Shown here: positions 22,579-35,264 of the stretch, piece after piece
Layout: each line of letters begins with the position of its first letter
How positions within the stretch are numbered: position 1 is the stretch's first letter
Source of the DNA: Dastarcus helophoroides
Lineage: Eukaryota; Arthropoda; Insecta; Coleoptera; Bothrideridae
Assembly (NCBI GenBank): GCA_028583605.1
Contig: CM053337.1
Coordinates: 9,934,469 to 9,998,468, forward strand
DNA length: 64,000 nucleotides
Direction: 5' to 3'
The notes under the pieces: generated by a model
The model's database searches: none
Told to the model about the DNA's origin: nothing
The model's input: only the letters and a program-made list of their open reading frames with translations
Program-made: the position numbers and the translations under genes

Positions 22579-25061
22579 ATTTGTCCTTTGCTAAATTAAC
22601 CTGAAATTAAAATAAAATTAGCATCCCATTTTTTATCAAATTTTAACAAAATCAGAAGCAAAAAATCAGATTGCTGTTTTGTAAAGAATACACTTTTCTT
22701 AAAAAAACGATACTATTTGTTATTGTTTAATTGGTTTTATTTCCCAAATTCGCCTTAAAAAACGACATGTATTTCCGTCAGTTGTTCTGCGTGTACGTAT
22801 GTGATCACTCGAGGCCAGATTGTATAGTTGCATATGTAAATGCATAGTTGCATATGTAAATGCACATTTAACCCCATTTTCACCGTTTAGCACATATTTC
22901 ATCTAAAATCTAATGATGATGCATATTTTCGCCATATATACAATAGTGCTTATAGTGCTTAATGATCTAAGACTTACTAAGCGCTGGGTGGGACGTTTAC
23001 TCTCCTTGGTTAAAATACTCGATCAAACATTTATATTCCACTAGATGGGTACCATTTTTTCCTCAAAATTCTGTTTTTTTGTAACATTTGTCTTCTATTT
23101 TAAAATTTCGAATTTATTTTTACAATTTGGCTACTTTCTTGTCAAAATCTGATCTGTTTAAAATATTGAATTTTCGTATCAAAATTTTTCGTTTTTTTCT
23201 CCTTCAAAATTTCCATTTTTCAAAATTCGACCTTTTTTGAAAATTTCCACTTTCCGAATTACAGCAAATTATCAAAATTTTCCTCTTCCCCAAAATTTGG
23301 CGGATCTTTTAATAAAAAAGTCAAAACTTTGAAAAAAAATGTTTTTGAATTTCCAACTTTTTGTAACAAGACAAAAGACCTAGCAAATCTTTTTTGGAAA
23401 TGTTAAGGTTTTCGAGATTTTTTTTAAATCCAATTTTCTGATGATTTCAACCTGATACTGAAAATTTCAACCTCTTTCTCAAAATGTTAACATTTATCTC
23501 AATATTGGACATTGTCTGACATGATGGTGGGACACTTGGCTTCCTCTGACCTAAGCAGTCAAGAGAAAATAAATATTCAACCGAAAAATTTAGAATTTTT
23601 CTCAAAATTTGCCCATTTTTTTTCAAAATGTCAGTCTGAGATAATTTGAATGTTTACTAGATTTTGACTTTTTCCTTGAAATTTCTTTCTTAAAATTTGA
23701 CTTTCTCTCAAAATTTCGTCTTTAAATTTCAAGGTTTGCCTCGAAATTTCGTCTTTTTCGAAACGTTATTTTATTTAACATTGGATCCCTTCTGAAATTT
23801 TCTGCCTGTTCCCAAAATGTTACATTTATCTCAATATTGGACATGATGGTAGAACACTTGTCTCCCTCTGACCTAAGCAGTCAAGAGAAAATAAATAATC
23901 AACCGAAATATTTTAAATCTTTGCCAAAATGTGCCTATTTTTTTCAAAATCTAAGTCTGAGATAATTTGAATTTTTACTAGTTTTCGACTTTTTCCTTGA
24001 AATTTCTTCCTTAAAATTTGACTTTGTTTCAAAATTTCGTCTCTAAATTTCAAGGTTTTTCTCGAAATTTCGTTTTTTTCGAAACGTTATTTTACTTAAC
24101 ATTGGATCCTTTCTGAAATTTTCTATCTGCTTCCAAAATGTTAACATTTATCTCAATATTGGACATTGTCTGACATGATGGTGGAACACTTGTCTCCCTC
24201 TGACCTAAACAGTCAAGAGAAAATAAATATTCAACCGAAAAATTTAAAATTTTTCTCAAAATACGCCTATTTTTTTTTCAAAATCTAAGTCTGAGATAAT
24301 TTGACTTTTTACTAGAATCCGATTTTCCCTTGAAATTTCTTTCTTAAAATTTCACTTTCTCTCAAAACTTCATCGCTAAATTTCAAGGTTTTTCTCGAAA
24401 TTTCGTCTTTTTTGAAACGTTATTTTATTTAACACTGGAACCTTTTTGAAATTTTTCACCTGCCCTCAAAATGTTAACATTTATCTCAATATTGGATATT
24501 GTTTGACATGATGGTGGAACACTTGTCTCCCTCTGACCTAAGCAGTGAAGCGAAAATAAATATTCAACCGATGAATTTAAAATTTTTCTCAAAATTTGCC
24601 TAATTTTTTTCCAAAATCCAAGTCTGAGATAATTTGAATTTTTACTAGAATTCGATTTTTTCCTTGAAATTTCTTTCTTAAAATTTCACTTTCTCTCAAA
24701 ACTTCATCGCTAAATTACAGGGTTTTTCTCGAAATTTCGTCTCTTTCGAAACGTTCTTTTATTTAACATTGGATCCTTTCTAAAATGTTCTACCTGCTCC
24801 CAAAATGTTAACATTTATCTCAATATTGGATATTGTTTGACATGATGGTGGAACACTTGTCTCCCTCTGACCTAAGCAGTCAAGAGAAAATAAGTATTCA
24901 ACCGAAAAATTTAAAATTTTTCTCAAAATTAGCCTATTTTTTTCCCAAAATCCAAGTCTGAGATAATTTAAATTTTTACTAGAATTCGACTTTTTCCTTG
25001 AAATTTCTTTCTTAAAATTTCACTTTCTCTTAAAACTTCATCGCTAAATTTCAAGGTTTTT

Positions 25062-25535
25062 TCTTCATGGTAGACCCTTGTGGATCGGGCTTCAAATATT
25101 TAAATTTTTAACACAGTAAAATTTTTAACACACTAAATTGATGATAAAACGTCTATTCATGTTAAAATTTCTTTATTTTTCTTTTTTATATATTTCAAAA
25201 ATTTTTATTTTCTTATTCTTCCTCATTGTTCCCTTTCCATGTTATGCACTGCTGACGAGCTCAAATGAGAGCGAAACATCGATGTCCAGTGCTACAACCT
25301 TTTTTATGTATTTTTTTACATTTTCCTAATTTTGATCTCCTATTTTTCATTATTCCTATTCTATGTAAAATAAACTAACCTCTTAATTTGTGAACTGTCT
25401 TGAAGTGATGTTTACAATAAATTTAAATATCACGTAGTCGCATTTCAAAAATTGTTTAGAAAATTGTCAACAAACCATAAAAATTTAAATATTTCCAAAC
25501 TGGGCCGAAGAAATGTTAAATAAATTGAAAAAAAC
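25062..25535 (+). mobile_element. 474-bp ribozyme-bearing retroelement-like insertion
   Basis: The 333-bp satellite is interrupted by 474 bp of unrelated sequence flanked by TTCAAGGTTTTT at 25050-25061 and 25536-25547, a 12-bp target duplication. Removing the insertion and one flank copy restores the satellite period (820 - 486 = 334). The insert contains a complete hammerhead motif at 25246-25292. Type I hammerheads with very short stem III are known from Penelope-like elements and related retrozymes of animals. No reverse transcriptase or endonuclease frame is present, so it would be a non-autonomous or truncated copy. Confidence 0.75.
25246..25292 (+). ncRNA. Hammerhead ribozyme, type I, minimal stem III
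   Basis: All core bases are present. Stem I: GCACTG (25246-25251) pairs with CAGTGC (25287-25292). Box I is CTGACGA (25252-25258). Stem II: GCTC (25259-25262) pairs with GAGC (25269-25272), loop AAATGA. Box II is GAAA (25273-25276). Stem III has three pairs (ACA with TGT) and loop TCGA. The cleavage base C is 25286. Self-cleavage is predicted between 25286 and 25287 of a plus-strand transcript. The consensus is CUGANGA, stem, GAAA, stem, UH, and every position fits. Activity is inferred, not shown. Confidence 0.85.
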
Positions 25536-26108
25536 TTCAAGGTTTTTCTCGAAATTTCGTCTTTTTTGAAACGTTATTTTATTTAACACTGGAACCTTTT
25601 TGAAATTTTCCACCTGCCCTCAAAATATTAACATTTATCTCAATATTGGATATTGTTTGACATGATGGTGGAACACTTGTCTCCCTCTGACCTAAGCAGT
25701 GAAGAGAAAATAAATATTCAACCAATGAATTTAAAATCTTTCTCAAAATTTGCCTAATTTTTTTCCAAAATCCAAGTCTGAGATAATTTGAATTTTTACT
25801 AGAATTCGACTTTTTCCTTGAAATGTATTCCTAAAAAATTTGACTTTCTCTCAAAATTTCGTCTCTAAATTTCGTCTTGGATCCTTTCTTAAATTTTCTA
25901 CCTGCTAGAACTAGAACTTTTACAATTTTGACTGTTTCTTTAAAATTCGACTTTTTTTCGTATTTTTCATGTTTATATCAAAATTTATTATTTAATATTT
26001 CTGGAAGAAACGACTTTTTCTTTAAAATTTATATTTATTTTTTTAGAAATTTCAATCTTTTTCTATTTTCTTTTCAAAATTTATTTTTGGAAATTTCGAG
26101 TAAAAAAA

Positions 26109-26330
26109 TTGAAATACAGAACTTGTCCCCTGAAACCAAGAAAAATTAAAAAACACAACAAAGGTTGCTCTAACGCGTTTCGACAGCCAAGCTGCCATCT
26201 TTAGAGAGAAACTTGGCTGTCGAAAAGCGTTAGAGCAACCTTTGTTGTGTTTTTTAATTTTTTTTGGTTTCAGGGGACAAGTTCTGTATTTCAATTTTTG
26301 AAGATAACCACGGACCAGCCCGTTCCATCA
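26109..26330. mobile_element. FB1 foldback element, best preserved copy
   Basis: Left arm: AATTGAAATACAGAACTTGT, CCCCTGAAACCAAGAAAAAT, CACAACAAAGGTTGCTCTAA, CGCGTTTCGACAGCCAAG. The right arm is its near-perfect reverse complement, ending CAGGGGACAAGTTCTGTATT and GATAACCACGGACCAGCCCG. The loop is about 15 bases. It lies in the 5' SLC44 intron, just right of the 333-bp satellite. Confidence 0.8.
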
Positions 26331-27224
26331 AATTTAGGGATCTTTGCTCGGAATTCTTCTTTTTCTCGAAATTTTTCTCAAAAAGCCTCTTTTGGAAATT
26401 TCGACCTTTATGTCAACATTATGGTCCTCAACTTTTTTTTGGAAATTATTCTTTTCTTTTATTTCAATTTTGTCCTCAAAGTTCCCCTTTTTCATGAAGA
26501 ACTATTCCCAAATTTCACTATTTTTTCAAAATTAACTTTCTGTGCTGAATTTCTATTGTTTTTCCAAGTTTCGTCTTTTTGCACGAAATAAATCCTCTTC
26601 GAGATTTTCGACTATAAAATTCGTTTTTTTTTCTCAAATTTGCATTTTATTCTGAAATTCGACTTTATTTTAAAATTGACTTTAGAGAATTTTAATTTTT
26701 TTTCTTAATATTCAACCCTCGAAATGTTGACCGTTTGTCTCGGAATTCCATTTTTTTAGGTTTTTTTTTAAATTTAGATCTTTCCAAAGCAATTTTCTGT
26801 GGGAAAATTTTATTGTTTTCTCCCAACTTGTTATTTTGCTCGAAATAAGTTCTTTTTCGATTATTTTTTTAAACTTCGTTTTCTTTTCTAAATTTGCATT
26901 TTATTCTAAAATTGGACTTCTTTTTAAAACAGACTTTCTTTGGAGAATTTCAATTTTTTTCTTAATATTCGATCCTTGAAATTTCGATCGTTTTTTTCAA
27001 AATTCCGTTATTTGGCGTTTGTTCTAAAAATTTAAATCTTTTAAAATCTGAATTTAAAGAAATTTCGACTGAATTTCCAATAAACAATTTTCAAACTATA
27101 AATTTATTTATTTATAACTTTGCATTTCTCGTCAAGCATCATCAATGAAACCAATTCCACAAATACAAGGGCCTCCCAGAGATCTACCCGCCCGGAGCCT
27201 GGCAATTTCTAAGGACGCCTCTGA

Positions 27225-27340
27225 AGAGAGGTTCTAAAGATGATAGCTTGGCTATCGAAACGCGTTAGAACAACCTTTGTTTTATTTTCTAATCTTTGTT
27301 GGTTTCAGGGGACAAGATTTGTATATTAATTTTTAAAATA
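27225..27340. mobile_element. FB1 foldback fragment
   Basis: Right arm only: GATGATAGCTTGGCTATCGA, AACGCGTTAGAACAACCTTT and GGTTTCAGGGGACAAGATTT. It is preceded by a more GC-rich stretch (27165-27225) of unknown origin. Confidence 0.6.
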
Positions 27341-27546
27341 GTCTCAGATTTAGAAAAACTGAAAATAGGATACAACTTGGACTTAGGAGAATTTAATACG
27401 TTTTCTATTAGCTATAGATAATGACAGCGCGATGAAATAAATTTGGATGCCAGACGCGACGCCGTGTCTAAATTGAAGGTCAACAGTAAAAAGATATCTA
27501 GCAAAACAAGAATTTTGCACAGAAACATTTTCTGGCAATTACTTAC

Positions 27547-27606
27547 CTAAATGAATTCAGAAGTTACAACAGTCACTGTATATCAGTCACATCGTTTTGA
27601 TTTATA
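27547..27606 (-). promoter_or_regulatory. Probable SLC44 promoter and untranslated first exon
   Basis: On the minus strand a TATAAA box lies at 27606-27601. About 30 bases downstream is an initiator-like ACAGTGAC near 27572. An exon then ends at 27547 with a strong donor, ATTTAG followed by GTAAGT at 27546-27541. The matching acceptor, TTTCAG, precedes the start-codon exon at 22600, so this would be a short 5'UTR exon with a 4.9-kb intron. The assignment rests on these signals only; the transcription start is inferred. Confidence 0.5.
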
Positions 27607-27779
27607 CAAAAAAGCTCAATTCCAGAAGCAACCTAATCGATGAAAATTAGTATAATTTGAGCATCAGCTTTTTGAATGCTTCACGCGTTTCACGACTACG
27701 TTATTGAGGATCGCGACGCGACAATCCGACGAGGTTTTTGCGCAGTAAACCTCTGAACACTGAAAGTGAAGATTATTTG

Positions 27780-29290
27780 TTAGGAAAAATATTTGATACT
27801 TTAATAGATATGAAACAACAAACTAAAACTTAAATGTAATTATTCTAATAAATAAAGTCAGAAGATTGTTTATTTTAATTAATATGTTTCTTGGGATTGG
27901 CCATTTGATCGTATTAATCAATCAATATCACAATTCTCAGAGTGGGTTGCATGAATCTTTCTTTGAAAAATCCTTTGTTATCATTGACTCATTAACCATA
28001 ATAATTATTTTATCATGTGAAAGGCGTTTCTCATGTAAATGCAGTGTAAAATCATTTTGTTTTTTAAAGCAGCTTTAACCTTCAAATTTTTCGAAAACGG
28101 ACTCAACATTTCTTCGAATTTTTTTGAAAAGGTCGACTTTTAACACTATCTTTACAAAATGTTGACATTATTTTTCAAAATTCAATTTTTTTGATCCTAA
28201 TTTTTTATGAAAATTCAGATATGTTTCGAAATTGCGTCGTTTTTTAAAATTATGACCTTTAAAATGTTCACTTTCTTTAAAATTTCGTCTTTACCTAAAC
28301 ATATCGATTTTTTTCAATCGACTTTGGTTGAAATTTTGGATTATTTTACAAACATTTCGTTGCACTTTAAAGTTGTTGGTTTATTTTGAAAATTTGAACT
28401 TTTTTCAAAATTCCATTTCTGCTCATTGGCATTTTCTTGGCGACTGAAAGCTCGATTCTTGGCGAAAAAAATTCCAATTGGCAGGAATGAAATTTTTTTT
28501 AAATGTCGCTTTTTTCAACATTTCGGCTTTTTTTGAAAATCTTCGTTTTGAAAACGTCGACATTTTTAATTGAATTTCTTTTTAAGATTTGTGACTTTAA
28601 TTTTTTTCTCAACAAATTTCGAAATTTTTAATAATTTTGACTTTATTCGAACTTTTCGAAAATTTGAGTTTTTTCGCTGATAATCATTTTTTTTATATCC
28701 CGACATTTCTTCTGTAGGCAGATTTCCCACAATTTTAAATTTGGCGCCAGCGTGGGAGAGTCCACTCTCGGTGAAGGTGTGTAAGAATGTTTGTGACGAA
28801 GAGTAAGAAATAAACCGTTTTGACTGAAATGAAATTTTTATTCGATTATTAGCGGGCCCTCTTACACTTCAAAATTTCGAATATTTTTTAAATTTCAGAA
28901 CATTTTTTAAAAACCATTTTTTTTCGAAAATTTGGTCATTTTTTAAAATGTTGGTTTTTTTTTGAAATCCTTAACTTTTATTGGAAGTTTTAATGTTTTA
29001 TGGAAGCTTCGACATTTTTCAAAAATTTGACTTTTTTGAGAATTTTGACTGAAGAATTTCCACTTTCTCAAAAATTTCGACTTTTTTTGATATTTTGGAT
29101 CTTTTTTAAAAATATTTCCTATTTTTTCAAAAAATTTCTACTGTTTTACAGATTTGGAATGTTTTCAAATTTACAACTCTTTAAAGAATTTTTACTGTAT
29201 TTAAATATTTAACATTTAAACCAAATTTTAAGAATTCGACCTTTTTTTAACGATTTTGAATTTTTAAAGTGAATTCTTTTTTACTCTTTT
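27780..29290. other. Intergenic AT-rich DNA between SLC44 and the receptor gene
   Basis: Mostly degenerate TTTCGACTTTTT-type repeat from about 28080 on. An LTR-like remnant lies at 28740-28867. No gene or RNA was recognised. Confidence 0.5.
28740..28867. mobile_element. Possible LTR-type remnant
   Basis: A TGGCGCCAGCGTGGGAGAG string at about 28742-28760 resembles a retroelement primer-binding region. The stretch from about 28780 to 28867 begins TGTAAGAATG and ends CCCTCTTACA, the TG...CA form of an LTR, and contains AATAAA. It is too short for a full LTR and no target duplication was found. GC content is higher than the surroundings. Confidence 0.3.
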
Positions 29291-29297
29291 GTTTTGT

Positions 29298-32200
29298 TTT
29301 GTTACCTCATTACACCTTAACTACTTAACGGATTTCAATCATGTATTCAAAAAGTTTCGAGCTTTTACTTAAGTGTCGATTTTCGAGTTTTCTCCAAACC
29401 AGACATTCACTACAAAATTTTGACTTTATAATCAAAATTTCCCAAATCAAAAATTTCGTTATTAAACGACATTAGTTTTTTTCAAGAATTTCCAAATTTT
29501 CCCCAAATTTCCATTTTATTTTCGAAATTTTTAGATCCTAGAAACTTGGACTTTAACTCTCAAAATGAGGCTTAAACTCACAATATCAAAGTTCTACTTT
29601 AACGTCAAAAATTCGATTTCAAAAAGTTCGACTGTAGAAATCGAAGTTTTAAGTAAAATATTTATTTTTTTTTCCATCCAGGAAAAAGTAGCCCCTATCC
29701 TTTATCAAGGTTCAAGGACTCTCCTTATCAATTTTCGTCGAAATCGGTTAAGTGGTAAAGCTGTGATGAGGTGACAAACAATAGTTTGTCTGTTTGTTAC
29801 TTCATAGCGACTTTACCACTGGCGCGATTGATACGAAAATTGACAAGTAGATCCTTTATACCTTGACAAAGAATATGGGTAGGAGAAAGATAAATGGAGA
29901 AGTGAAACAAATAGAAGGGGGGGGGACAAAGGCAGAAATCTGTTTGTTACCTCATGACACCTTAACTACTTAACCGATTTCTGTGTATTATTATTATTAT
30001 TATTATTACTATGGGGTCGATCATCCCTGCAGCATTGAAGCTATCGCTTATTGTCTCCCCCCCCCATGATTATCTCATAATAGGTCCGTTCTTTTGAAAA
30101 ATTCCAGATTTTCCTTTATGGGTGTCTCCACTATTGTCTTTGGTTCAATCAGAGCTTTCCCAAAGCTGAAATCTCTGTCCCTTTCAAGAGCCAGACGTCT
30201 GTTTGTTACCTCATTACACTTTAACTACTTAACCGATTTCGATGTAAATTGACCCGCAGATTTCTTTAAGTTTTCTCGGCATGTCCCCCCTAACTTCAAA
30301 TGTATCGTTTTTTGAAACGAATTCAAAAAGTTTCGAGCTTTTACTTAACTGTCGATTTTTCTAGTTTTCTTTAAACCAGACTTCCACAACAAAATTTTGG
30401 CTTTAAAATCAAAATTTCCCAAATCAGAAATTTCGTCATTAAACGGCATTAGTTTTTTTCAAGAATTTCCAAATTTTCCCCAAATTTCCATTTAATTTTC
30501 AAAATTTTCAGGTCCTAGAAACTTGGATTTTAACTCTCAAAATGAGGCGTCAACTTACAACATCAAAGTTCTACTTTAACGTCAAAAAATTCGACTGTGG
30601 AAATCAAAGTTTTAAGTAAAATATTCAAAATTCGTTCTTCCATCCTTTATCCTTTATGAAGGTTAAAGGACTCTCCTTGTTAATTTTTGTCAAAATCGGT
30701 TAAGTAGCAAAGCTGTGATTACGTGACAAACAATACTTTGTTTGTTTGTTACTTCATAGCGACTTTACCACTGGCCCGATTTCGACGAAAATTGACAAGG
30801 AGATCCTTTGAACCTTAACAGAGAATATGGGTGGGAGAAAGATAAATGGATGAGCGAAACAAAGATGGGGGGGGGCAAAGCCAGAAGTCTGTTTGTTACC
30901 TCATTACACCTTAAATACTTAATCGATTTCAATGTAAATTCACAGGCAGATCTCCTTAAGCTTTCTCCGCCTGTCTAGAACTTCAAATTTCTCGTTTTTT
31001 GAAATGTATTCAAAAAGTTTCGAGCTTTACTTAAGTGTCGATTTTTCTGCTTTTTTGCAGACCAGACATTCACTACAAAATTTCGACTTTATAATCAAAA
31101 TTTCCCAAATCAAAAATTTCGTCATTAAACGGTATTAGTTTTTTTCAAGAATTTCCAAATTTTCCCCAAATTTCCATTTTATTTTAAAAATTTTAAAGCC
31201 TAGAAACTTGGACTTTAACTCTCAAAATGAGGCTTCAACTTACAACATGAAAGTTCTACTTTAACGTCAAAAATTCGACTTCAAAAAGTTCGACTGTGGA
31301 AATCAAAGTTTTAAGTAAAATATTCAAAATTCGTTATTCCATCCAGGAAAAAAGTAGGCCCTATCCTTTATGAAGATTAAAGGACTCTCCTTGTTAATTT
31401 CCGTCGAAATTGGTTAAGTAGTAAAGCTGTGATTACGTGACAAACAATAGTTTGTCTGTTTGTTACTTCATAGCGGCTTTACCACTGGCCCGATTTCGAC
31501 GAAAATTGACAAGGAGATCCTTAGAACCTTGACAGAGAATATGGGTGGGAGAAAGATAAATGGGGGAGCAAAACAAAGAGGGGGGGGGCAAAGACAGAAG
31601 TCTGTTTGTTACCTCATTACACCTTAAATACTTAATCGATTTCAATGTAAATTCACAGGCAGATTTCCTTAAGCTTTCTCCGCCTGTCTAGAACTTTAAA
31701 TTTCTCGTTCTTTGAAATGTATTCAAAAAGTTTCGAACTTTTACTTAAGTGTCGATTTTTCTCGTTTTCTCCAAATCGGACTTTCACTTTTAACTTTATA
31801 ATCAAAATTTCCCGAATCAAAAAATTCGTCATTAAACGACATTAGTTTTTTTCAAGTATTTCGAAATTTTCCCCAAATTTCCATTTTATTTTCAAAATTT
31901 TTAGATCCTAGAAACTTGGACTTTAACTCTCAAAATGAGGCTTAAACTAACAACGTCAAAGTTCCACTTTAACCTCAAAAATTCGATTTCAAAAAGTTCG
32001 ACTGGGGAAATCGAAGTTTTAAGTAAATTATTTAAAATTTTTTCTTCCATCCAGGAAAAAAGTAGGCCCTATCCTTTATCAAGGTTCAAGTACTCTCCTT
32101 GTCAATTTTCGTCGAAATTGGTTAAGTGGTAAACCTGTAATGAAGTGACAAACAGTAGTTTGTTTGTTTGTTACTTCATAGCGGCTTCACCGCTGGCCCG

Positions 32201-32385
32201 ATTTCGACGAAAATTGACAAGGAGATCCTTTGAACCTTGACAAAGAATATGGGTGGGAGAAAGATAAATGGAAAAGACCGACATAGAGGGGGGGGGACAA
32301 AGACCGGAATCTGTTTGTTACCTCATTTCATCTTAACCACTTAACCGATTTCAATGTAAATTGACAGATTTCTTTAAGTGTTCGA
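29298..32385 (+). repeat. ~700-bp satellite array, left (forward) arm
   Basis: The landmark TCTGTTTGTTACCTCAT recurs near 29940, 30197, 30887, 31600 and 32309, with an earlier partial copy near 29300. The spacing is about 700 bp apart from one short interval holding an unrelated insertion (about 29985-30195, with a short ATT run). Each full unit contains a G run (8-9 G), TTTTTTCAAGAATTTCC and an internal inverted repeat: CGTCGAAATCGGTTAAGTGG then GCCCGATTTCGACGAAAATT. The same satellite lies in opposite orientation at 38430-42590. Confidence 0.9.
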
Positions 32386-32799
32386 CTACTTGTCACCATT
32401 TAGACATTTTTTAATATTTCTACGTTTTTTGATTGTCAGTTTTGAATAGAATTTTCGACTTTTAAAGAAAAAATTAAAAGAGTAAAAACGGATCCGCTTA
32501 AAAAATTCAAAATCTTCAATAAAAAGTCGAAGTTTTAAAAAAATGTTAAAATGTTGACAAACAGTCGAAACTTTTAGTTTAAAAATTTATAAAATAATAC
32601 GAGATGTTCAAAAAGTCGAAATCTTAGAATCAAAATGTTCAAATAATGTTAAAATGTTGAATAAATCCGAAAATATTAAAAAATGAAGAAATTTTCATCA
32701 AAAGTAAAAATTTTCAAAAAATCACAATTTTCAAAAATATCGAAGTTTTGAAAAAAGTTTTTATTTAATTTTTAAAAAAGTCGAAATACTTAAACAGTC

Positions 32800-35235
32800 A
32801 AAAACATCAAAAAAAAAGGAAAATTTTGAAAAACAAAAATTCTCCGAAAAATTTAGCCTAAAAAAGACCAAGCAAATTAGAAAAATTTTTGAAAAGCAAA
32901 AAATAGAAAAACTTTAAACATTTTGGAAAATAGATGAATTTTCAAAAAATGTCGTAATTTTTTAAAAAATCCAAATTTTCAAAAAAAAATAAAAATTGAA
33001 AAAATTAGAAAATTAAAAAAAAAATTTTGAGAAAAACGGGAAATCTTGAAAAACAAAATTTTTCCGAAAAATTCAGTCTAAAAAGGACCAAGCAATTTAG
33101 AAAACTTGTTGAAAAGCAAAAAATAGAAAAATTTTCAACATTTTGAAAAAAAGATGAATTTTCAAATAATGTCGCAAATTTTTAAAAAATCCAAATTTTC
33201 CAAACAAAATAAAAATTTTAAAAAAGTAGAAATTTTAAAGAATAATTTTGAGAAAAAAAGGGAAATTTTGAAAAACAAAAATTTTCCGTAAAATTCAGCC
33301 TAAGAAAGACCAAGTAATTTGGAAAAATTTTTAAAAAGCAAAAACTAGAAAAAATTTTAATATTTTGAAAAATAGATGAATTTTGAAAAAATGTCGCAAT
33401 TTTTTAAAAAATTCAAATTTTCCAAAAAAAAATAAAAATTTGAAAAAAGTAGACATTTTAAAGAAAAAGTTTGAGAAAAAAAGGGGAAGTTTGAAAAACA
33501 AAAATTTTCCATAAAATTCAGTCTAAAAAAGACCAAGCAATTTAGAAAACTTTTAGAAAAGCAAAAAATATAAAAATCTTCAACATTTTGAAAAATAGAT
33601 GAATGTAGCAAATTTTTAAAAAATCCAAATTTTCCAGAAAAAATACAAATTTGAAAAAAGTAAAAATTTTAAAGAAAAAGTTTAAGAAAAAAGGGGGAAG
33701 TTTGAAAAATAAACATTTTCCGAAAAATTCAGACTAAAAAAGACCAAGCAATTTAGAAAACTTTTTGAAAAGCAAAAAATGGAAAAATTTTCAACATTTT
33801 GAAAAAGAGATGAATTTTGAAAAAATGTCGCAAATTTTTCAAAAATCCAAATTTTCCAAAAAAGATAAAAATTTGAAAAAAGTAGAAATTTTAAAGAATA
33901 ATTTTGAGAAAAAAGGGAAATATTGAAAAACAAAAATTTTCCGAAAAATTCAGCCTAAGACCAAATAATTTAGAAAAATTTTTAAAAAGCAAAAACTAGA
34001 AAAATTTTTAACATTTTGAAAAATAGATGAATTTTCAAAAAATGTCTCGATTTTTTAAAAAATCCAAAATTTAAAAAAAAAATAAAAATTTGAAAAAAGT
34101 AGAAATTTTAAAGAAAAAGTTTGAGAAAACAAAGGGGAAGTTTGAAAAACAAAAATTTTCCGAAAAATTCAGCCTAAGAAAGACCAAGTAATTTAGAAAA
34201 ATTTTTAAAAAGCAAAAACTAGAAAAATTTTTAACATATTGAAAAATAGATGAATTTTGGAAAAATGTCGCAATTTTTTAAAAAATTCAAATTTTCCAAA
34301 AAAAAATAAAAATTTGAAAAAAATAGACATTTTAAAAAAATAGTTTGAGAAAAAAAGGGGAAGTTTAAAAAACAAAAATTTTCCGAAAAATTCAGTCTAA
34401 AAAAGACCAAGCAATTTAGAAAACTTTTTGAAAAGCAAAAAATGGAAATATTTTCAACATTTTGAAAAATAGATGAATTTTCCAAAAATGTCGCAAATTT
34501 TTAAAAAATCCAAATTTTCCAAAAAAAAATAAAAATTTGAAAAAAGTAGAAATTTTAAAAAATAATTTTGAGAAAAAAGGGAAATTTTGAAAAACAAAAA
34601 TTTTTCGAAAAATTCAGGCTAAAAAAACCAAGCAATTTAGAAAACTTTTTGAAAAGCAAAAAATAGAAAAATTTTCTTTAACATTTTGAAAAATAGATGA
34701 ATTTTCAAAAAATGTAGCAAATTTTTAAAAAATCCAAATTTTCCAAAAAAATTAAAATTTCAAAAAGTAGAAATTTTAAAGAAAAATTTTGAGAAAAAAG
34801 GGAAATTTTGAAAAACAAAAATTTTCCGAAAAATTCAGTCGAAAAAAGACCAGGCAATTTAGAAAACTTTTTGAAAAGCGAAAAATAGAAAAATTTTCAA
34901 CATTTTGAAAAATAGATGAATTTTCAAAAACTGTCGCAATTTTTTAAAAAATCCAAACTTTCCAAACAAAAATAAAAATGTGAAAAAAGTAGAAATCTTA
35001 AAGAAAAAGTTTGAGAAAAAAAGGGAAATTTTGGAAAACAAAAATTTTCCGAAAAATTCAGTCTAAAAAAGACCAATCAATTTGGAAAACTTTTTGAAAA
35101 GCAAAAAATAGAAAAATTTTCAACATTTTGAAAAATAGATAAATTTTCAAAAAATGTGGCAATTTTTAAAAAATCCAAATTTTCCATAAAAAAAAAAGAA
35201 AATTTAAAAAAAGTAGAAATTTTAAAGGAAAATTT
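32800..35235. repeat. ~221-bp tandem repeat, eleven copies, A-rich strand
   Basis: The landmark GACCAAGCAATTTAGAAAA or a close variant occurs near 32867, 33089, 33307, 33530, 33742, 33959, 34179, 34406, 34628, 34848 and 35070. Spacing is 212-227 bp. Each unit has GAAAAACAAAAATTTTCCG and GAAAAATAGATGAATTTT. No coding sequence; Phe- and Leu-rich minus-strand frames are repeat by-products. Confidence 0.92.
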
Positions 35236-35264
35236 AGAAAAATGTTGAAATTTTTAAAAATTCA

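Larger units (their letters stand above)
23440..25870. repeat. 333-bp satellite, six copies
   Basis: The landmark ATGATGGT occurs at 23521, 23843, 24175, 24508, 24842 and 25662. The spacing is 322, 332, 333 and 334 bp, then 820 bp where a foreign insertion interrupts. Each unit also has AACATTTATCTCAATATTGG, TCCCTCTGACCTAA and AGTCTGAGATAATTT. It lies in the intron between the untranslated and first coding exons of SLC44. No coding sequence. Confidence 0.92.

Noticed and set aside
25138..25329. 63-residue frame over the hammerhead region
   Set aside because: It overlaps the structured RNA and shows no family resemblance.
33357..35041. Repeated ~84-residue Phe/Leu-rich minus-strand frames
   Set aside because: By-products of the 221-bp tandem repeat.
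23440..35235. CRISPR-like regular repeats
   Set aside because: Units are contiguous satellites without unique spacers, and the genome is eukaryotic.
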